Assembly (NCBI GenBank): GCA_017654935.2 | Contig: CM065699.1 | Span: 10,217,622-10,281,621, forward strand | DNA length: 64,000 bases | Source: Phymorhynchus buccinoides | Taxonomy: Eukaryota; Mollusca; Gastropoda; Neogastropoda; Raphitomidae | Reading direction: 5' to 3' | Shown here: in pieces, positions 13,101-21,689 of the stretch | Position numbering within the stretch: position 1 is the stretch's first letter | Layout of the letters: each line of letters begins with the position of its first letter | Program-made: the position numbers and the translations under genes | The notes under the pieces: generated by a model | Told to the model about the DNA's origin: nothing | Database searches by the model: none | What the model saw: the letters and a program-made list of their open reading frames with translations, nothing else

Positions 13101-16100
13101 CTCATTACTTTTTTTTAAATGCAAATTAATCAACAAGAACAAACGACACAAATCTTTCATATTAAACTCTTGAAAGATGAATTAGACTCAATGCCCATCA
13201 ATGTCTACAACAATGAACCATTAATCATAAACTGAAATGCAATGTTTTAACATATCCTCATAACAAAAAAATGAAACAGACTGCAACGTCACTGGAACAT
13301 ACAGCAAACAAACAACTACACGACAAGTGCAAAGTGACGTTATTTTATTCACAAGAGACAAAACAAAACTACTGGATATTTCGGCGAATGCGCCTTTATC
13401 AACACAGACAAGCAATTAAACAGCAAACATCAAATATAGCAAAAGGAGCAAAAAGTAGGCAACAGAAGGAGCAAAAAATAAAAACACACACATCAAGATC
13501 AAAATAAAAACAATACTTCCCCTCTACAGTCCAACGTGTAAATGATACAACAAAGTTGAAACCAAAGAGCACGGCTGTGAACACAAATCAAGGGGGGGAT
13601 TGAAGTGAGAGAGGTTGGGGACAGTGAGTACGCAATCACAGATGGTAGAAGTTGGAAACAAGGGTCAGTTGTGTTTAAGGGGTGGGGAGGGGGAGGTTTG
13701 GTGAAAAGAACAAATCTCGTGCTAAAGTGAACACATGTAGCAAAAGTTGACATTACATTTCAATTGAAAAATGAAAAGGACAGAGAGAGAAGGGGGGGGG
13801 GGATGGAAATAGAAATAGAGGGGGGGGGGGGGGTTCGCCGCCTAGCGCATCAAACCCATGTCTGACCCCAAAGTGGGTTGCCCCACCCTGGCACCGAGGG
13901 GTGAGGGGGGAAACGGAAGTTCTCCGAGAAAAAAACCCCCTAGTCAGACACACTTGTCTAAGACATGAAAAATGTAAACAAATTTAAAGGAATAAAGGAT
14001 TAAGGGGGAAAAAACTCTCTGGGAGAAAAAAACCCCTGCGCAAGTGGTCAAAGACAAGTGCAACAAACCCCTCTCACATGCACACACAAACACATACACA
14101 CACTCTCTCTCTCACTCTCACACACAACCACACACTGGGACTAGAGGAATGCAAAATAAGCAATGGTATACATTGGAGTGTTTGGAAGGGAGGGGTGGGG
14201 AGGGGGTTATGGGAAGGAGGGGGTGGGTGGGTATTGGGCGGTAGATATGGATAGGAATCAAATTGATCATTAGTGATTACAATCAAGCTTGTAAATTAAT
14301 TGGGAATGCTGGGGTCCACGCCGGGGGAGGGGGCTTCGGGCAGTGGGGGGAACCTTCTTCGCTTAGCTGTGGCTATTGAACCCTACCACACTGCCCAGTA
14401 TACAGGGGTCATTCCTTCGCTTAGCTGTGGCTATCAGACCCCTGTCCCCCCAACCCAGACGGGACACACAGGGAAATGGGGGAAATGAAAACTAGACATT
14501 CCATTACAAGCAAGTTTGTAAAATAATTAATAACAATGACTTACTCTTATGATGCTTTGGATACTTATGTGCCTTCCCGGGCCGAGAGGACGTAAAACCC
14601 CAAAATTTCCTTGGATACTTATGTGTACGCGCAATTTTAATGTGCTATTACGGGAAGTTGAACAGCAAACTTCTTTACTGTGTGACAAAGATAATTGAAA
14701 AATGATGTGAGTATGCGAGTGCGATACCTTACCTATGTACTAGAAAACGCTCAGTCTTTCCGGAATCCACAAAATAGCAGCTGCAACAAAAAGAACAAAG
14801 CAAATACCTGAATATTTTATTTTGGTTAAATCATAAACATCCAGTAAGCCAAAGTCTAATTTCAATTTGAGAATACTGTGTCATGTCTGTCTTCTCAATG
14901 TACAGTGGAACATCCCATTCAAGACCTTGAAAATTCATCCAAAATAAGGTCTTAACTCTCTCTCTACTACAAATGCCGAAGCTGCCCGAATTTTGTCAAC
15001 CCATGCAGCCTGTATGCGCCGATTGCGCCCGCTGAACGTCAGGTCTAGTACGTTCACATTCACTTTCTCCCTACCCACAATGCAAGATATTATATACTAA
15101 GATAGTGCTTCCTTTTCCTGACTCTCAGTGGTCTGTTTTTGGTTCTTACAGCAAGGGAAAGCACCCACTAGTCTTTTTCAACGGATTTTTCGAAGTGACC
15201 CCATTTTTTTCTTCTTTCCACGTGACGTGCGCAGTATTGACTCGGCGCGATACTCGGAGCGCCATTACGGATTTTTTTCTTCTAATTCATGGTTTGTTGT
15301 GTGACATTGTTAGCTTTCGAATGAAAATATCATCATTGCTATTCAATATGTATTCTTTCAGAAATTAAATGTGAGTTCGACTTTATTCTGGGTGATTTTT
15401 TTAGATAAAAGATTTGGTGTGACGTTCGGAGTTACTTCCCATCACTCGGTACTCAGGATCGATTCTCGGTTCGATTGATCAAGCGTTAAAGGGTTAAGAG
15501 GGAGGGAGTTGCATAAGGGAGGTAATTGTTATACTTATAAAGAAGGGCAATGTCTCAGAGAAGTAGAAGGGAGTCTTATATGGGGAGGGAGAGGGGGGGT
15601 CTTATACGGAGGTTCCACTGTACTTTCCTTTCTCTTTTCTGGCATCTTTTTTTTCTCCTCTCCAAAGACCTCCTCAGATATGACACAGAACGACGCTTGT
15701 TCAACCAAAGACCTTCAAAAATCATCCAAAATGAGGTCTTATAATGGAGGGGTCTTATAAGGGAGGTCATTATAATACTTACAAAGAAGAGCAATGTCTC
15801 AGAGAAGTAGGTCTTATGTGGGAGGTCTTTAAGGGAGGTTCCACTGTACCCACTACCATCCCCACAACCTGCCTATCCCATGCAGCTTTATTTTGCTGCA
15901 GTTATGTTCTGCTTTATCGCACAATACAATTATACATCTGTAATGTATTGTTTTTAAAAAATCGGGACTTTCCTGGTGTTGCACTGCCTTCGGGCATTGC
16001 CTCCAGGATCGTTCCCACCATCTTTATCTCTATAAATGTCCCATATGTGTCTGTTCCAGACCAGAGGACGTTAAATCAGGCATGGGAATTGTCAGAGACA

Positions 16101-16732
16101 AAAAACTCTGAAAAGCCTGAAAAAGCCCCCCAATTGAAATATTTAGTAACAAAAACGAAGTATTTAGTAACAATTTCAAAAAAAAATCTGCGGAAATCCA
16201 CGAATTTGTGGACAATTCCCATGCCTGTAAATGAATTTTCATTCGCAGTTTTATTAATATATATCTCTCTCTCAGTCTGTCTGTCTCTGTCTGTCTCTCT
16301 CTCCGAGTCTTTCTCTCTCTATCAACTCACTCTCTCTCGGAGTCTCTCCATCCCTCTCCCCTCTCTCTCTCCCTCTCTCAACTCGCTCTCTCTTTGAGTC
16401 TTTCTCTCTCTCTGAACTCTCTCTCTGTCTCAACTCTCTCTCTCTCTCTCAACTCTCTCTCTCTCTCTCCACTGTGTGTCTTGGATTCTCTCCTTATCGC
16501 TGTGGAATCGCCCCCTACCTGGCTTGCTGTCCTTTCCTGGTGTGAAGGATCTTCTCCACCCTCACTCTGTACCAAAGTTCATCAACCACATCCTTCACCG
16601 CGCATATGTCGTTCTGACACAACACAAAAAACATCAGACTTAGATTGACATAGTTTAATGAGACTACAATGTCTAGTCATAGAAAACAAATATCATTTGT
16701 ATTTATTAGTAAAAGGTCCACAATCATAAAAA

Positions 16733-16790
<58 letters not shown>

Positions 16791-19786
16791 CCATTATTGT
16801 ACTTTTGTTTTTACCCCCCCTAAGGGGAAAAAAAGAAGTCAAATTTCCACAAAGAGACAGACACTGAGAGTGAGACAGACACACAAAATATTTTTTTTTT
16901 TTTTAATCCAGAAGCTAACAATAAAAAAAAATATCATGAATGATAGATGGGTACTTACAGAGTGTATATCATGATTGAGGATGGTGTTCTGCTCGATTAT
17001 CGCCATTTCATCTTGCCAGGTGCGGAAAGCCCGCTCGTAGGCCTCTCGCTCCCATGGCAACACAATTTTTGCCAAGAAATGGGAGGGACTTTTCACCTTC
17101 AAATGTCAAAACATAAAAGTCCACAATCATGACGTCAGTAAGTACTTCAATTAGAATTCAATTTTTATTTAACCCCTTGACTGCCAGAGAAAATTAAAGA
17201 AAAAAATCATTGGGCAAATCATGACATAAAAAAGACAACTGATATAGCCAATCTGGCAAAATGATCTGGGGATAACTCTCCTGACTGTGTTAGAGAAAAA
17301 GCCAACATATTGAATCAGGATTATTCCTCTTCATCTGAGGAATTATCAGTGATGTCATCGGGTCAGTATGTAATACATTGGTGGCAGTCAAGGGGTTAAA
17401 TAAAAGAAAAGCGAAAAGAAAATTATATTCCATCCCCTACGCAAACACACACACAGAAAATCATAACACAAACACTGAAACAGAAAGAGAGATAGCACAT
17501 GTATGCATGCACGCAAAAGAGAGTAAAACTAAAAGAGACATTGCCAACATGTATCACCCATTAATAGCCAAGAATTTTGTTGTGTTAAATCCTACAAACT
17601 TTTTGTGAATTTCTGTTGCAAAAGCAACCCAACAAACTAATATTCTACAGAAATAGAAAAATTCAAATTTGTTCAGTGTTTTTTCATGTGCGCGCTTGAA
17701 GCGTGCATGGCTACGAGAGGGGACGGGTTTTTCTCATAGTGATGCAATAAAATCACAGAGAGAGAGAGAGGAGAGATGGGTCGCTAAATGATGAAGTAAA
17801 ACATGCTGTAAATTGCTGGTGACACATGATTGTTTGAGTTAACAGGTAACCCAAACCAGCCAGTATGTGTATAACCCAGAGCAGCTGGTATTTGTTTTGA
17901 CTTCTCGCATGTTTTCCTTCCCCACCGCAACAGTCATACAGTAAAATCACTGGGGCCATTCATAGCCATGCACGCTGACAGCGCGCAGTTGGGTAGCTTA
18001 CTTCAGCAAAGAAAAGTTACCTAGAATTTTTAGAATTCTCAAAAACGGTGAAACACGTATAATTGTAAACATGTTTATCTAAAACTCTGTGCAGTTTGTT
18101 TTGTGATAAAAGCGTTAGAGAAAATATTACACTCACCTCGATCTGGGAGCAGTTCCTGAAGCCATTTTTTTCACTTCACACAACAAAACTTGTTGGCATG
18201 CGCTCGAATCAAACACCGGATGTAAAAATCAGGATGGATAAGGTAGATAACTCATTTTTTAAGAGATTCAGACCAATATAATTTATTGTTTCCCTTCCTC
18301 TGCTTCTGTAGCTTTGGGAGTGCATATGCACGCGTGGAGCGTGCATGGCTATTAATGGGTTAATAACACTTTGAAAAGAAGACCTACAGTCTACACCAAT
18401 ACGTACAACTAAGCATCATTACATGTGCAAGAAATACAAACCTCTAGTTTAATGATTTCAAAAAAGCCACAAAACACCAATGCTTTCAAGCTTTCGAGAT
18501 TTTTTATTATCTCTTCATCAGGAAAATCAGTTTTAAATCTGACATAAGATAAAAAAGTACAGCTAAAAAGTTTATAAAACTTTTCTGTGTCCAATGTCTG
18601 TATTTGTGAACCTCAGAAAGAAAACCAGTTAACGCTAACCTCTATTTTAATTTAAGACTTCCAAAGAGTCAAGGAAAAAATCAGTCAAATTACAGGGGTC
18701 TTAAAACGGAGGTCATCTTAAAATTTAATACTTATAATTATTTTTAAGATTAGTTACAACATTCGTGAGAAAAAAAAATCAGTCTTAAATGAGAGTCCTG
18801 AGGTATTTTAACAGAGGGTCTTATACCTTAACAGAGGTTTGAATGCATAACAAATTAATGATTTTCTTGGAAGTTTCAACATGACTGTTAGTGTTACTGG
18901 CTTGACTATAGGCAATAGTAACTCAGTAACTGTCACATACTGTCATTTTATAATATAAGGCACACTCCACACATTCAATAGTATTAACAATAACAGTATA
19001 ACACATACAACATTTAGCAAACATATTACTTCCAATGCATAGCATTACCATTATATGGCATTAAAAAGCAACACAATCAATATATATACAGACAAACCTC
19101 TATTTTAAGACTTCCAAAATGTCCGGGAAAATCGGTCGTAAATTGGAGGGGTCGTATGACGGAGGTTTTCACTGGCAGCCGTAGAAAGAAAAAGTTCAGC
19201 ACAGTTCATACTCTCTTCTTCATGCACACATACAATGACATATTAAAACTGGATTTGAGTCTTTCCAACTCCATAGGATTGTGCAATCGGTATTACAGTT
19301 TCACTTTGCCGACTTCTTTAAATCACCTCCACTCTCGTCCAAAGTCAGTGGTTTTCTTTTTCAAAGTCAGTGGTTTTCGTGCTTTTCCTACGCTCTCCGC
19401 CATCTTTTCTACAACAAGGGAAGCAACTCCGCTTTCAGGCCCTTGACCGTGGTTGTTTCCCTTTGCTCGAAGTCTATGCAGACGACAGCAACGGTCGTAA
19501 AAACCAACAAAATGGCGGTCGTAAGTCGCGTTTTAGAGGAAGTCGTTTAAGAGAGATTGTTTACATAGTAAAATGCATCTGTGCCAACAAATCCGGTCTC
19601 AAATGAGAGGTGGTCGCTTAACATAGGGTCGTAAAATAGGGGTTTGTCTGTATTACATACGTTACGAGATATGTACGATGGGAGAAGAACCAAACAAATC
19701 AACAAACTTTACAAAGCACAGCAAGTGCAGAGCCGCACTGAAAAACTCACCTCCTTAATTTCAATATCAGTTAAAGACTCCATTTC
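921..19786 (-). CDS. TDRD12: TDRD12-like Tudor-domain gene, 5' nine exons (partial)
   Basis: Nine exons join in phase: 19783-19751, 17096-16959, 16613-16519, 14780-14733, 12065-11934, 8805-8750, 7468-7322, 3231-1806 and 1110-921. Together they make 755 codons with no internal stop, and the gene continues beyond the left part of the window. The N-terminal ~170 residues read as a Tudor domain: a VKSPSHFLAKI start strand, then DELWYRVRVEKI, then CYFVDSGKTERF, then LPEQFHGREVPFQVRAM. The same order occurs at the N terminus of vertebrate TDRD12 as I recall it, followed by a KWD..A..YF segment and an EVILYLQL..VNVNSHLV segment that also match. TDRD12 and the fly Yb proteins are piRNA-biogenesis factors with a Tudor-helicase-Tudor layout; the helicase exons are not in the window. 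A long Ser/Pro-rich low-complexity exon (3231-1806) separates the Tudor part from the next conserved exon. Another Tudor-family gene is the main alternative name. Confidence 0.68.
1111..1805. other. TDRD12-like intron 8, no further gene
   Basis: Intron between exons 8 and 9. It contains a short (CA)n at 1200-1220 and a poly-T/G run at 1640-1661. A small pseudo-exon at 1320-1355 has splice-like ends but breaks the reading phase. Confidence 0.5.
1806..3231 (-). CDS. TDRD12: TDRD12-like exon 8, Ser/Pro-rich linker
   Basis: A 1426-bp exon between TTGTCTTTGGCAG| and GAGAG|GTTTGT. It encodes about 475 residues, mostly low complexity: Ser/Pro/Ala-rich runs, a basic SKIKRLQKGQRKHD patch, a GRGRGSFRTLNREDLLQRVQ segment (RG repeat plus short helix) and a predicted helix EAALARIKA. 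The C-terminal INLRDIDLNEEGW segment is the least repetitive part. RG-type dipeptides can be methylated and read by Tudor domains; whether that happens here is inference. Phase 1 in, phase 2 out. Confidence 0.68.
3536..6590. repeat. TDRD12: 98-bp minisatellite array derived from TDRD12-like exon 7
   Basis: About 30 tandem units, spaced exactly 98 bp over most of the array (for example 3846 and 3944). Each has AAGGCTGCAGCACTAATTGG, GTACATAGCGTACTCC, TTGTCTGTTGATGTTGACC, AGCTGACCTAGCCCC and a C/CT-rich stretch. On the minus strand, the stretch GGTCAGCTGGTCAACATCA to TACTCCAATTAGTG is a shortened version of the exon 7 end plus its GTTAGT donor. Units at the left end (3536-3740) are the most diverged. 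Confidence 0.93.
6591..7321. repeat. TDRD12: 143-145-bp tandem copies of exon 7 end plus donor
   Basis: Five to six longer units (AAGGCTGCAG at about 6872, 7015, 7160 and 7305) join the 98-bp array to the authentic exon. The last four are near-identical to exon 7 from GKLEVILYLQL to the donor, still open in the coding frame. They lack the exon's first ~40 bp and its acceptor. The order, complete exon then full-length copies then short 98-bp units, shows the direction of growth. Confidence 0.9.
7322..7468 (-). CDS. TDRD12: TDRD12-like exon 7 (source of the minisatellite)
   Basis: 147 bp between ATTCCTGTCCAG| and TACTCCG|GTTAGT. It encodes ECEEAKVLVKGEESRGG, then KLEVILYLQLCGQLVNVNSH, then LVREEYAFAMYS. 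Phase 1 in and out. Its 3' ~105 bp, with the donor and ~40 bp of intron, is repeated in the adjoining intron. This copy is the only one with the upstream ECEEAKVLVKG part and a real acceptor, so I take it as the functional exon. Confidence 0.72.
7485..7947. mobile_element. TIR element, CTTATAAG family, with insertions
   Basis: Termini TACAGTGGAACTTCCCTTAT and ATAAGGGAGGTTCCACTGTA are inverted, and TA flanks fit a Tc1/pogo-type target. The interior holds an (ATA)n LINE/SINE tail at 7520-7590, C-runs at 7620-7636 and 7705-7725, and (CA)n at 7793-7812. Confidence 0.75.
8063..8270. mobile_element. Remnant of a 'GCGCCTTATAGTC' TIR element
   Basis: CACAGGGGTCTCATTCTGGG, then TCGCCTAATAGTCCG, and GATGCGCCTTATAGTC match the element seen more completely at 54174-54705. 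Termini are degraded. Confidence 0.45.
8750..8805 (-). CDS. TDRD12: TDRD12-like exon 6 (56 bp)
   Basis: Exon between GGCATTTTGCAG| and GATG|GTAAGT. It encodes PALKWDSSAETYFVQATD, which matches the KWD..A..YF segment that follows the first Tudor domain of TDRD12. Phase 2 in, phase 1 out. Confidence 0.68.
8933..9938. mobile_element. TTAA-flanked element containing a minisatellite
   Basis: TTAACTCATTCAAGTCG at the left and GCGATGCGAATGAGTTAA at the right form short inverted ends with TTAA at both sides, as for piggyBac-type elements. The 42-bp repeat lies inside. Confidence 0.55.
9234..9892. repeat. 42-bp minisatellite, about 15 units
   Basis: The unit is GTGTGTATGGCTGGAGTG, ATTTGTTTATGTATGTC, then TCGTTT or TTGTTT, and repeats every 42 bp. 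A C/T variant near the end of the unit separates early from late copies. The period is divisible by three, so open frames run through it, but they are artefacts. Confidence 0.95.
10095..10470. repeat. Two LINE/SINE tail remnants and alternating CA-rich DNA
   Basis: TAATAATAATAATAATCAGC with TATATGCGCTTAA at 10105-10170, and ATTATTATGGACATCTGTAT with AGCGCTCTACTCC near 10395-10470, look like reversed 3' tails of LINE/SINE elements. Between them lie a C-run and CA/CG alternating DNA. Confidence 0.5.
10960..11105 (-). repeat. Dispersed repeat, reverse copy of 52700-52850
   Basis: On the minus strand it reads GCTCCCCTTGGACTGCTGGT, GATTCTGCGACCTGAC and GGGATTCGGAATGAGC, then AGAAGATGGGACAGC. The same blocks occur in the same order on the plus strand at 52718-52850. 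Confidence 0.7.
11625..11912 (+). repeat. SINE/MITE-like dispersed repeat R2, copy 1
   Basis: A (CTT)n start, CGATCACTCAG, CATGCTGCCGTTATGC, then GATAGTAGATGACAG and CTTCCAGAAGGTGGGGGAAC. Other copies are at 38095-38420 (reverse), 58000-58292 and 62974-63270. Its right side is about 22 bp from the donor of TDRD12-like exon 5. Confidence 0.75.
11934..12065 (-). CDS. TDRD12: TDRD12-like exon 5
   Basis: 132 bp between TTGTTTCAG| and AAGAG|GTATGT. It encodes LFKLPEQFHGREVPFQVRAM and on to KLWGVRPLTLVIEPTDTGIH. The LP..F...PFQ..AM pattern follows the Tudor core in TDRD proteins. A repeat copy ends only about 22 bp beyond its donor. Confidence 0.72.
12268..12486. mobile_element. hAT-like MITE
   Basis: About 219 bp with inverted ends CAGGGCTCCCA and TGGGAGCCCTG, typical of hAT termini. 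Flanks ATTATGTC and TATGTCTA are similar but not a perfect 8-bp target duplication. Confidence 0.65.
12570..12780. mobile_element. MITE, AATGAGGCTTTATAC family, copy 1
   Basis: About 211 bp with perfect 15-bp inverted ends AATGAGGCTTTATAC and GTATAAAGCCTCATT. A second copy is at 32321-32538. Confidence 0.8.
12781..14732. other. TDRD12-like intron 4, no gene seen
   Basis: Low-complexity rich: C-run 13052-13064, G-runs 13791-13801 and 13820-13833, CA/CT near 14070-14130, and a duplicated TTCGCTTAGCTGTGGCTAT (about 14357 and 14417). A region near 13270-13390 matches 25487-25640 in reverse. Confidence 0.5.
14733..14780 (-). CDS. TDRD12: TDRD12-like exon 4 (Tudor, 48 bp)
   Basis: A very short exon between TTTTGTTGCAG| and CATAG|GTAAGG. 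It encodes CYFVDSGKTERFLVHR, the classic Tudor 'F-x-D-x-G' strand. Phase 2 in and phase 2 out, matching both neighbours. Confidence 0.72.
14901..15848. mobile_element. Two adjoining CTTATAAG-family TIR elements
   Basis: The first runs from TACAGTGGAACATCCCATTC (14901) to GGAGGTTCCACTGTA (15622). The second shares its right end GGGAGGTTCCACTGTA (to 15848). Inside the first, a TTAA-bounded insertion (about 14955-15498) separates its halves. Internal GTCTTATAAGGGAGG blocks recur. Confidence 0.65.
15950..16032 (+). repeat. Short dispersed repeat shared with 35826-35896
   Basis: CGGGACTTTCCTGGTGTTGC, ACTGCCTTCGGGCATTGCC and GTTCCCACCATCTTT occur in the same order at both places (minor substitutions). 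Class unknown. Confidence 0.6.
16077..16227. mobile_element. Small hAT-like MITE
   Basis: About 151 bp with inverted ends CAGGCATGGGAATTGTC and GACAATTCCCATGCCTG. TAAAT is shared by both flanks. Confidence 0.6.
16262..16475. repeat. (CT)n pyrimidine tract
   Basis: Over 200 bp of CTCTCT interspersed with TGTCT and AACTC. It lies on the donor side of TDRD12-like exon 3. Confidence 0.9.
16519..16613 (-). CDS. TDRD12: TDRD12-like exon 3 (Tudor barrel)
   Basis: 95 bp from acceptor TTGTGTTGTGTCAG| to donor GCCAG|GTAGGG. It encodes NDICAVKDVVDELWYRVRV followed by EKILHTRKGQQA. This is the Tudor strand pair in which the protein meets 'W-Y/C-R-A/V'. The exon starts in phase 0 and ends in phase 2. 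Confidence 0.7.
16736..16788. repeat. (CA)n microsatellite
   Basis: About 26 perfect CA dinucleotides in TDRD12-like intron 2. Confidence 0.97.
16959..17096 (-). CDS. TDRD12: TDRD12-like exon 2 (Tudor domain start)
   Basis: 138 bp, phase 0 at both sides. The acceptor is ACATTTGAAG| (weak pyrimidine tract) and the donor is CTCT|GTAAGT. It encodes VKSPSHFLAKIVLPWEREAY and then a helical AFRTWQDEMAIIEQN stretch. The S-P-x-H-F core is the usual opening of Tudor/SND1-like domains. Confidence 0.72.
17169..17399. mobile_element. piggyBac-type MITE, TTAA flanks
   Basis: 231 bp from TTAACCCCTTGACTGCCA to TGGCAGTCAAGGGGTTAA, a perfect 18-bp inverted end including the TTAA target. A copy in opposite orientation is at 27189-27423. 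Confidence 0.85.
17400..19086. other. TDRD12-like intron 1, repeats and AT-rich DNA
   Basis: Contains CATGCACGC / CATGGCTA pieces at 17700 and 18340 that share GCGTGCATGGCTA. It also holds a CTGATGAAGAG / TCGAAAGC stretch near 18480-18530 (minus strand) of the type seen at Penelope-like and RT-derived ends, and a degraded relative of the 19087 element at 18640-18850. No exon except a doubtful 19-bp one near 18140. Confidence 0.4.
19087..19652. mobile_element. pogo-like TIR element
   Basis: 566 bp bounded by TACAGACAAACCTCTATTTT and AAAATAGGGGTTTGTCTGTA with TA flanks. Direct subterminal GGTCGTAAA blocks follow. No transposase frame was found, so it is non-autonomous. It lies between TDRD12-like exons 1 and 2. 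Confidence 0.7.
19751..19786 (-). CDS. TDRD12: TDRD12-like exon 1, start codon
   Basis: The exon runs from an acceptor (CCCTCCCCAG) to the donor GGAG|GTGAGT. The ATG at 19783-19781 opens MESLTDIEIKE and ends in phase 0, so it joins the VKSPSHF exon in frame. LTDIEIKE followed by VKSPSHF reads as the first strand of a Tudor domain. The acceptor just 3 bases before the ATG implies an untranslated exon further upstream (higher coordinates), which I did not find. Confidence 0.6.
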
Positions 19787-20529
19787 CTGGGGAGGGAAAA
19801 AAACAAAACAAAAATGTATATTTGAAACACAATGAATATCTAGTATTAGTAATAATTCATTCATTAACAAAATTAAGCCACACACACAGACGTGACAGAG
19901 CCAGCGTCTCACACACACACACACACATTGCATACACACACACACAATGCACACACATTCCTATACACGCACAATGTGCAAAAAAACATGCCACACTGAT
20001 CTGTGATCATCAACCGCAGATGAAATAGAAGAATAACAATATGAACCAAGGGCCTCAGAAACCAAGCAACAAACAAATCAATTCCTGGAAAAATAGTTTC
20101 AGTTTGAAACTGAACTTGAGTTTCCATCTATATTATAATACGCGTGCCGATAAGAATTTTTCATCTCTATTTTCTCCTAAGTCGCAGCGATTTTTGCCTT
20201 CAACTGTGAAATATAGGGGCACGTGTAGGTGCTTAACAGTTCTTCCAAGTGAAATTCGCCAAGTCGCCGTTTAAAGCCGGGATTTCACATCAAATTTGCT
20301 TAACGGAGGGAGTGATCTTAAAGAAAGACAGTTTCACGGAATAGCCGTGACAGTGGAATAGCCGTGACGTCATATCCTTTTCAAACATCCTTTTCAAACT
20401 CATGTTTCTTCGTGTGGGGACCTGTGGAACGACTTGGGCAGGTAAATATCATCTATATTTCATTACTGGTGACGTTAAGCGTTCTATCTGTATCTCCTCC
20501 GTTGAAAGTTGGAGTACTGTTAGCTGAGA

Positions 20530-20790
20530 GGTGTCGTATGCAAAAAAAGTAGCATCGTGTAAATACTTCGCTCGCTACTATGAGACTTATCATTTGCGGC
20601 ATTGAGCAAACTTTTTTTAATTTCACTTTTTTCCGTAATGTCATGAAATATGAACGATTTGAGTACGGAAAAGTGTTTCAAATGCGGAAAAAGTGAAATT
20701 GCGTTCATCCTTAATGTCGCAACTGCTAACTCATAGTAGCGAGTGAAGTATTTACACGATGCTACTTTTTTGCATATGACAAGAGGTCCC
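20530..20790. repeat. Foldback element inside Helitron A
   Basis: Arms of about 50 bp and more: GTATGCAAAAAAAGTAGCAT then TAAATACTTCGCTCGCTAC at the left are inverted as GTAGCGAGTGAAGTATTTA and ATGCTACTTTTTTGCATATG at the right. AGAGGT occurs at both sides. It is absent from Helitron B. Confidence 0.75.
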
Positions 20791-21049
20791 TCTAGAGATT
20801 CTGCCCAGTCTTTAGCGAGTAGCAAAATGTGTCGTCTGCTAAAAACGGTTCATTTTTAGACTGAGCGTGTGCTAACAGAAAGCAGAGTCTAGGCCTAACT
20901 CAATGCACATAGAAACTTCTATGGTTGCTTTGGTTAGAAGAAGGGAGAGGGGGAGGGGGAGGGGTGGCTAGGAAGGAGAAGAGGGAGGCGAGTAGGGCTT
21001 TTTTACAAATAGTTCCTCTACGTTCTAGAAGTTTTGTGTTTGGTCTAAC

Positions 21050-21100
<51 letters not shown>

Positions 21101-21247
21101 ACAACATTTAGGCACCTACTTTTCTCAAAGTGACAAAACCTAAGACTGTTCTGTGCTTTCATGAAGCTGCGTCAGGTGTCCGACTTGACTGCTTTCCCTT
21201 CTTCCTCTTATAACAATTTTTTTACATCGACTTTCGAAGAAGCCTCG

Positions 21248-21348
21248 ATTAGTTAATAGCTCAATAGGTAAAGCGGCGCGTCCGCAAATCAGTAGGTCGC
21301 GGCACGCACTTCTATATACGTCCGTGGTCGCGGGTTCGAGTCTGCCCC
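21248..21348 (+). repeat. tRNA-like (Pol III promoter) segment in Helitron A
   Basis: TAGCTCAATAGGTAAAGCG resembles an A box and GGTCGCGGGTTCGAGTC a B box, 60-80 bp apart. It does not fold as a clean tRNA. The same block, shortened, is at 23190-23264 in Helitron B. Confidence 0.55.
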
Positions 21349-21689
21349 TCAACACATTTTTTTTTGGGGGGGGGGGGGGGGGGGGGGTCATCTTTTTTTT
21401 TTTTTTAGAGAGGGGAGTGGGCGGAAAGGAGGGGGCACCACCACATATTTTTTGGTCTCTTTTCTTCATTATTTTCATCTAACCAGTTCTTCTTCTTCTT
21501 CTTCTTCGATCGCTCAATTATGAACGCAGATGTTTCATGCTGCCGTGAGGAGCACAGGTTTATCTAGTTTATTATACTGCTTGAAGTTGAAAACAGACCC
21601 TTTCATGGAAGACAAAACGTATCAAATCAATTCTTCCTTTTAAATAAATTTAAATGTATCTGACAAGACTAAACCTAGAGAACAAATTT

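Larger units (their letters stand above)
20127..21567 (+). mobile_element. Non-autonomous Helitron, copy A (1441 bp)
   Basis: It starts TCTATATTATAATACGCG after an A and ends CTAG before a T. Just upstream of CTAG is CCGTGAGGAGCACAGG, a decayed form of the hairpin seen intact in copy B. It carries a (GT)n at 21047-21098, a tRNA-like block, a G-run at 21366-21387 and a foldback insert that copy B lacks. No Rep/helicase coding sequence. Confidence 0.75.

Noticed and set aside
15744..16397. 217-codon open frame
   Set aside because: It crosses a TIR element terminus, a dispersed repeat, a hAT-like MITE and a CT tract; no single gene could have this composition.
18131..18163. Alternative first exon of the TDRD12-like gene
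   Set aside because: GATCGAG|GTGAGT would join the Tudor exon in frame (QIE-VKSPSHF), but that frame has no start codon. The ATG nearby is in a frame that hits a stop after the junction. The exon at 19751-19786 fits better.
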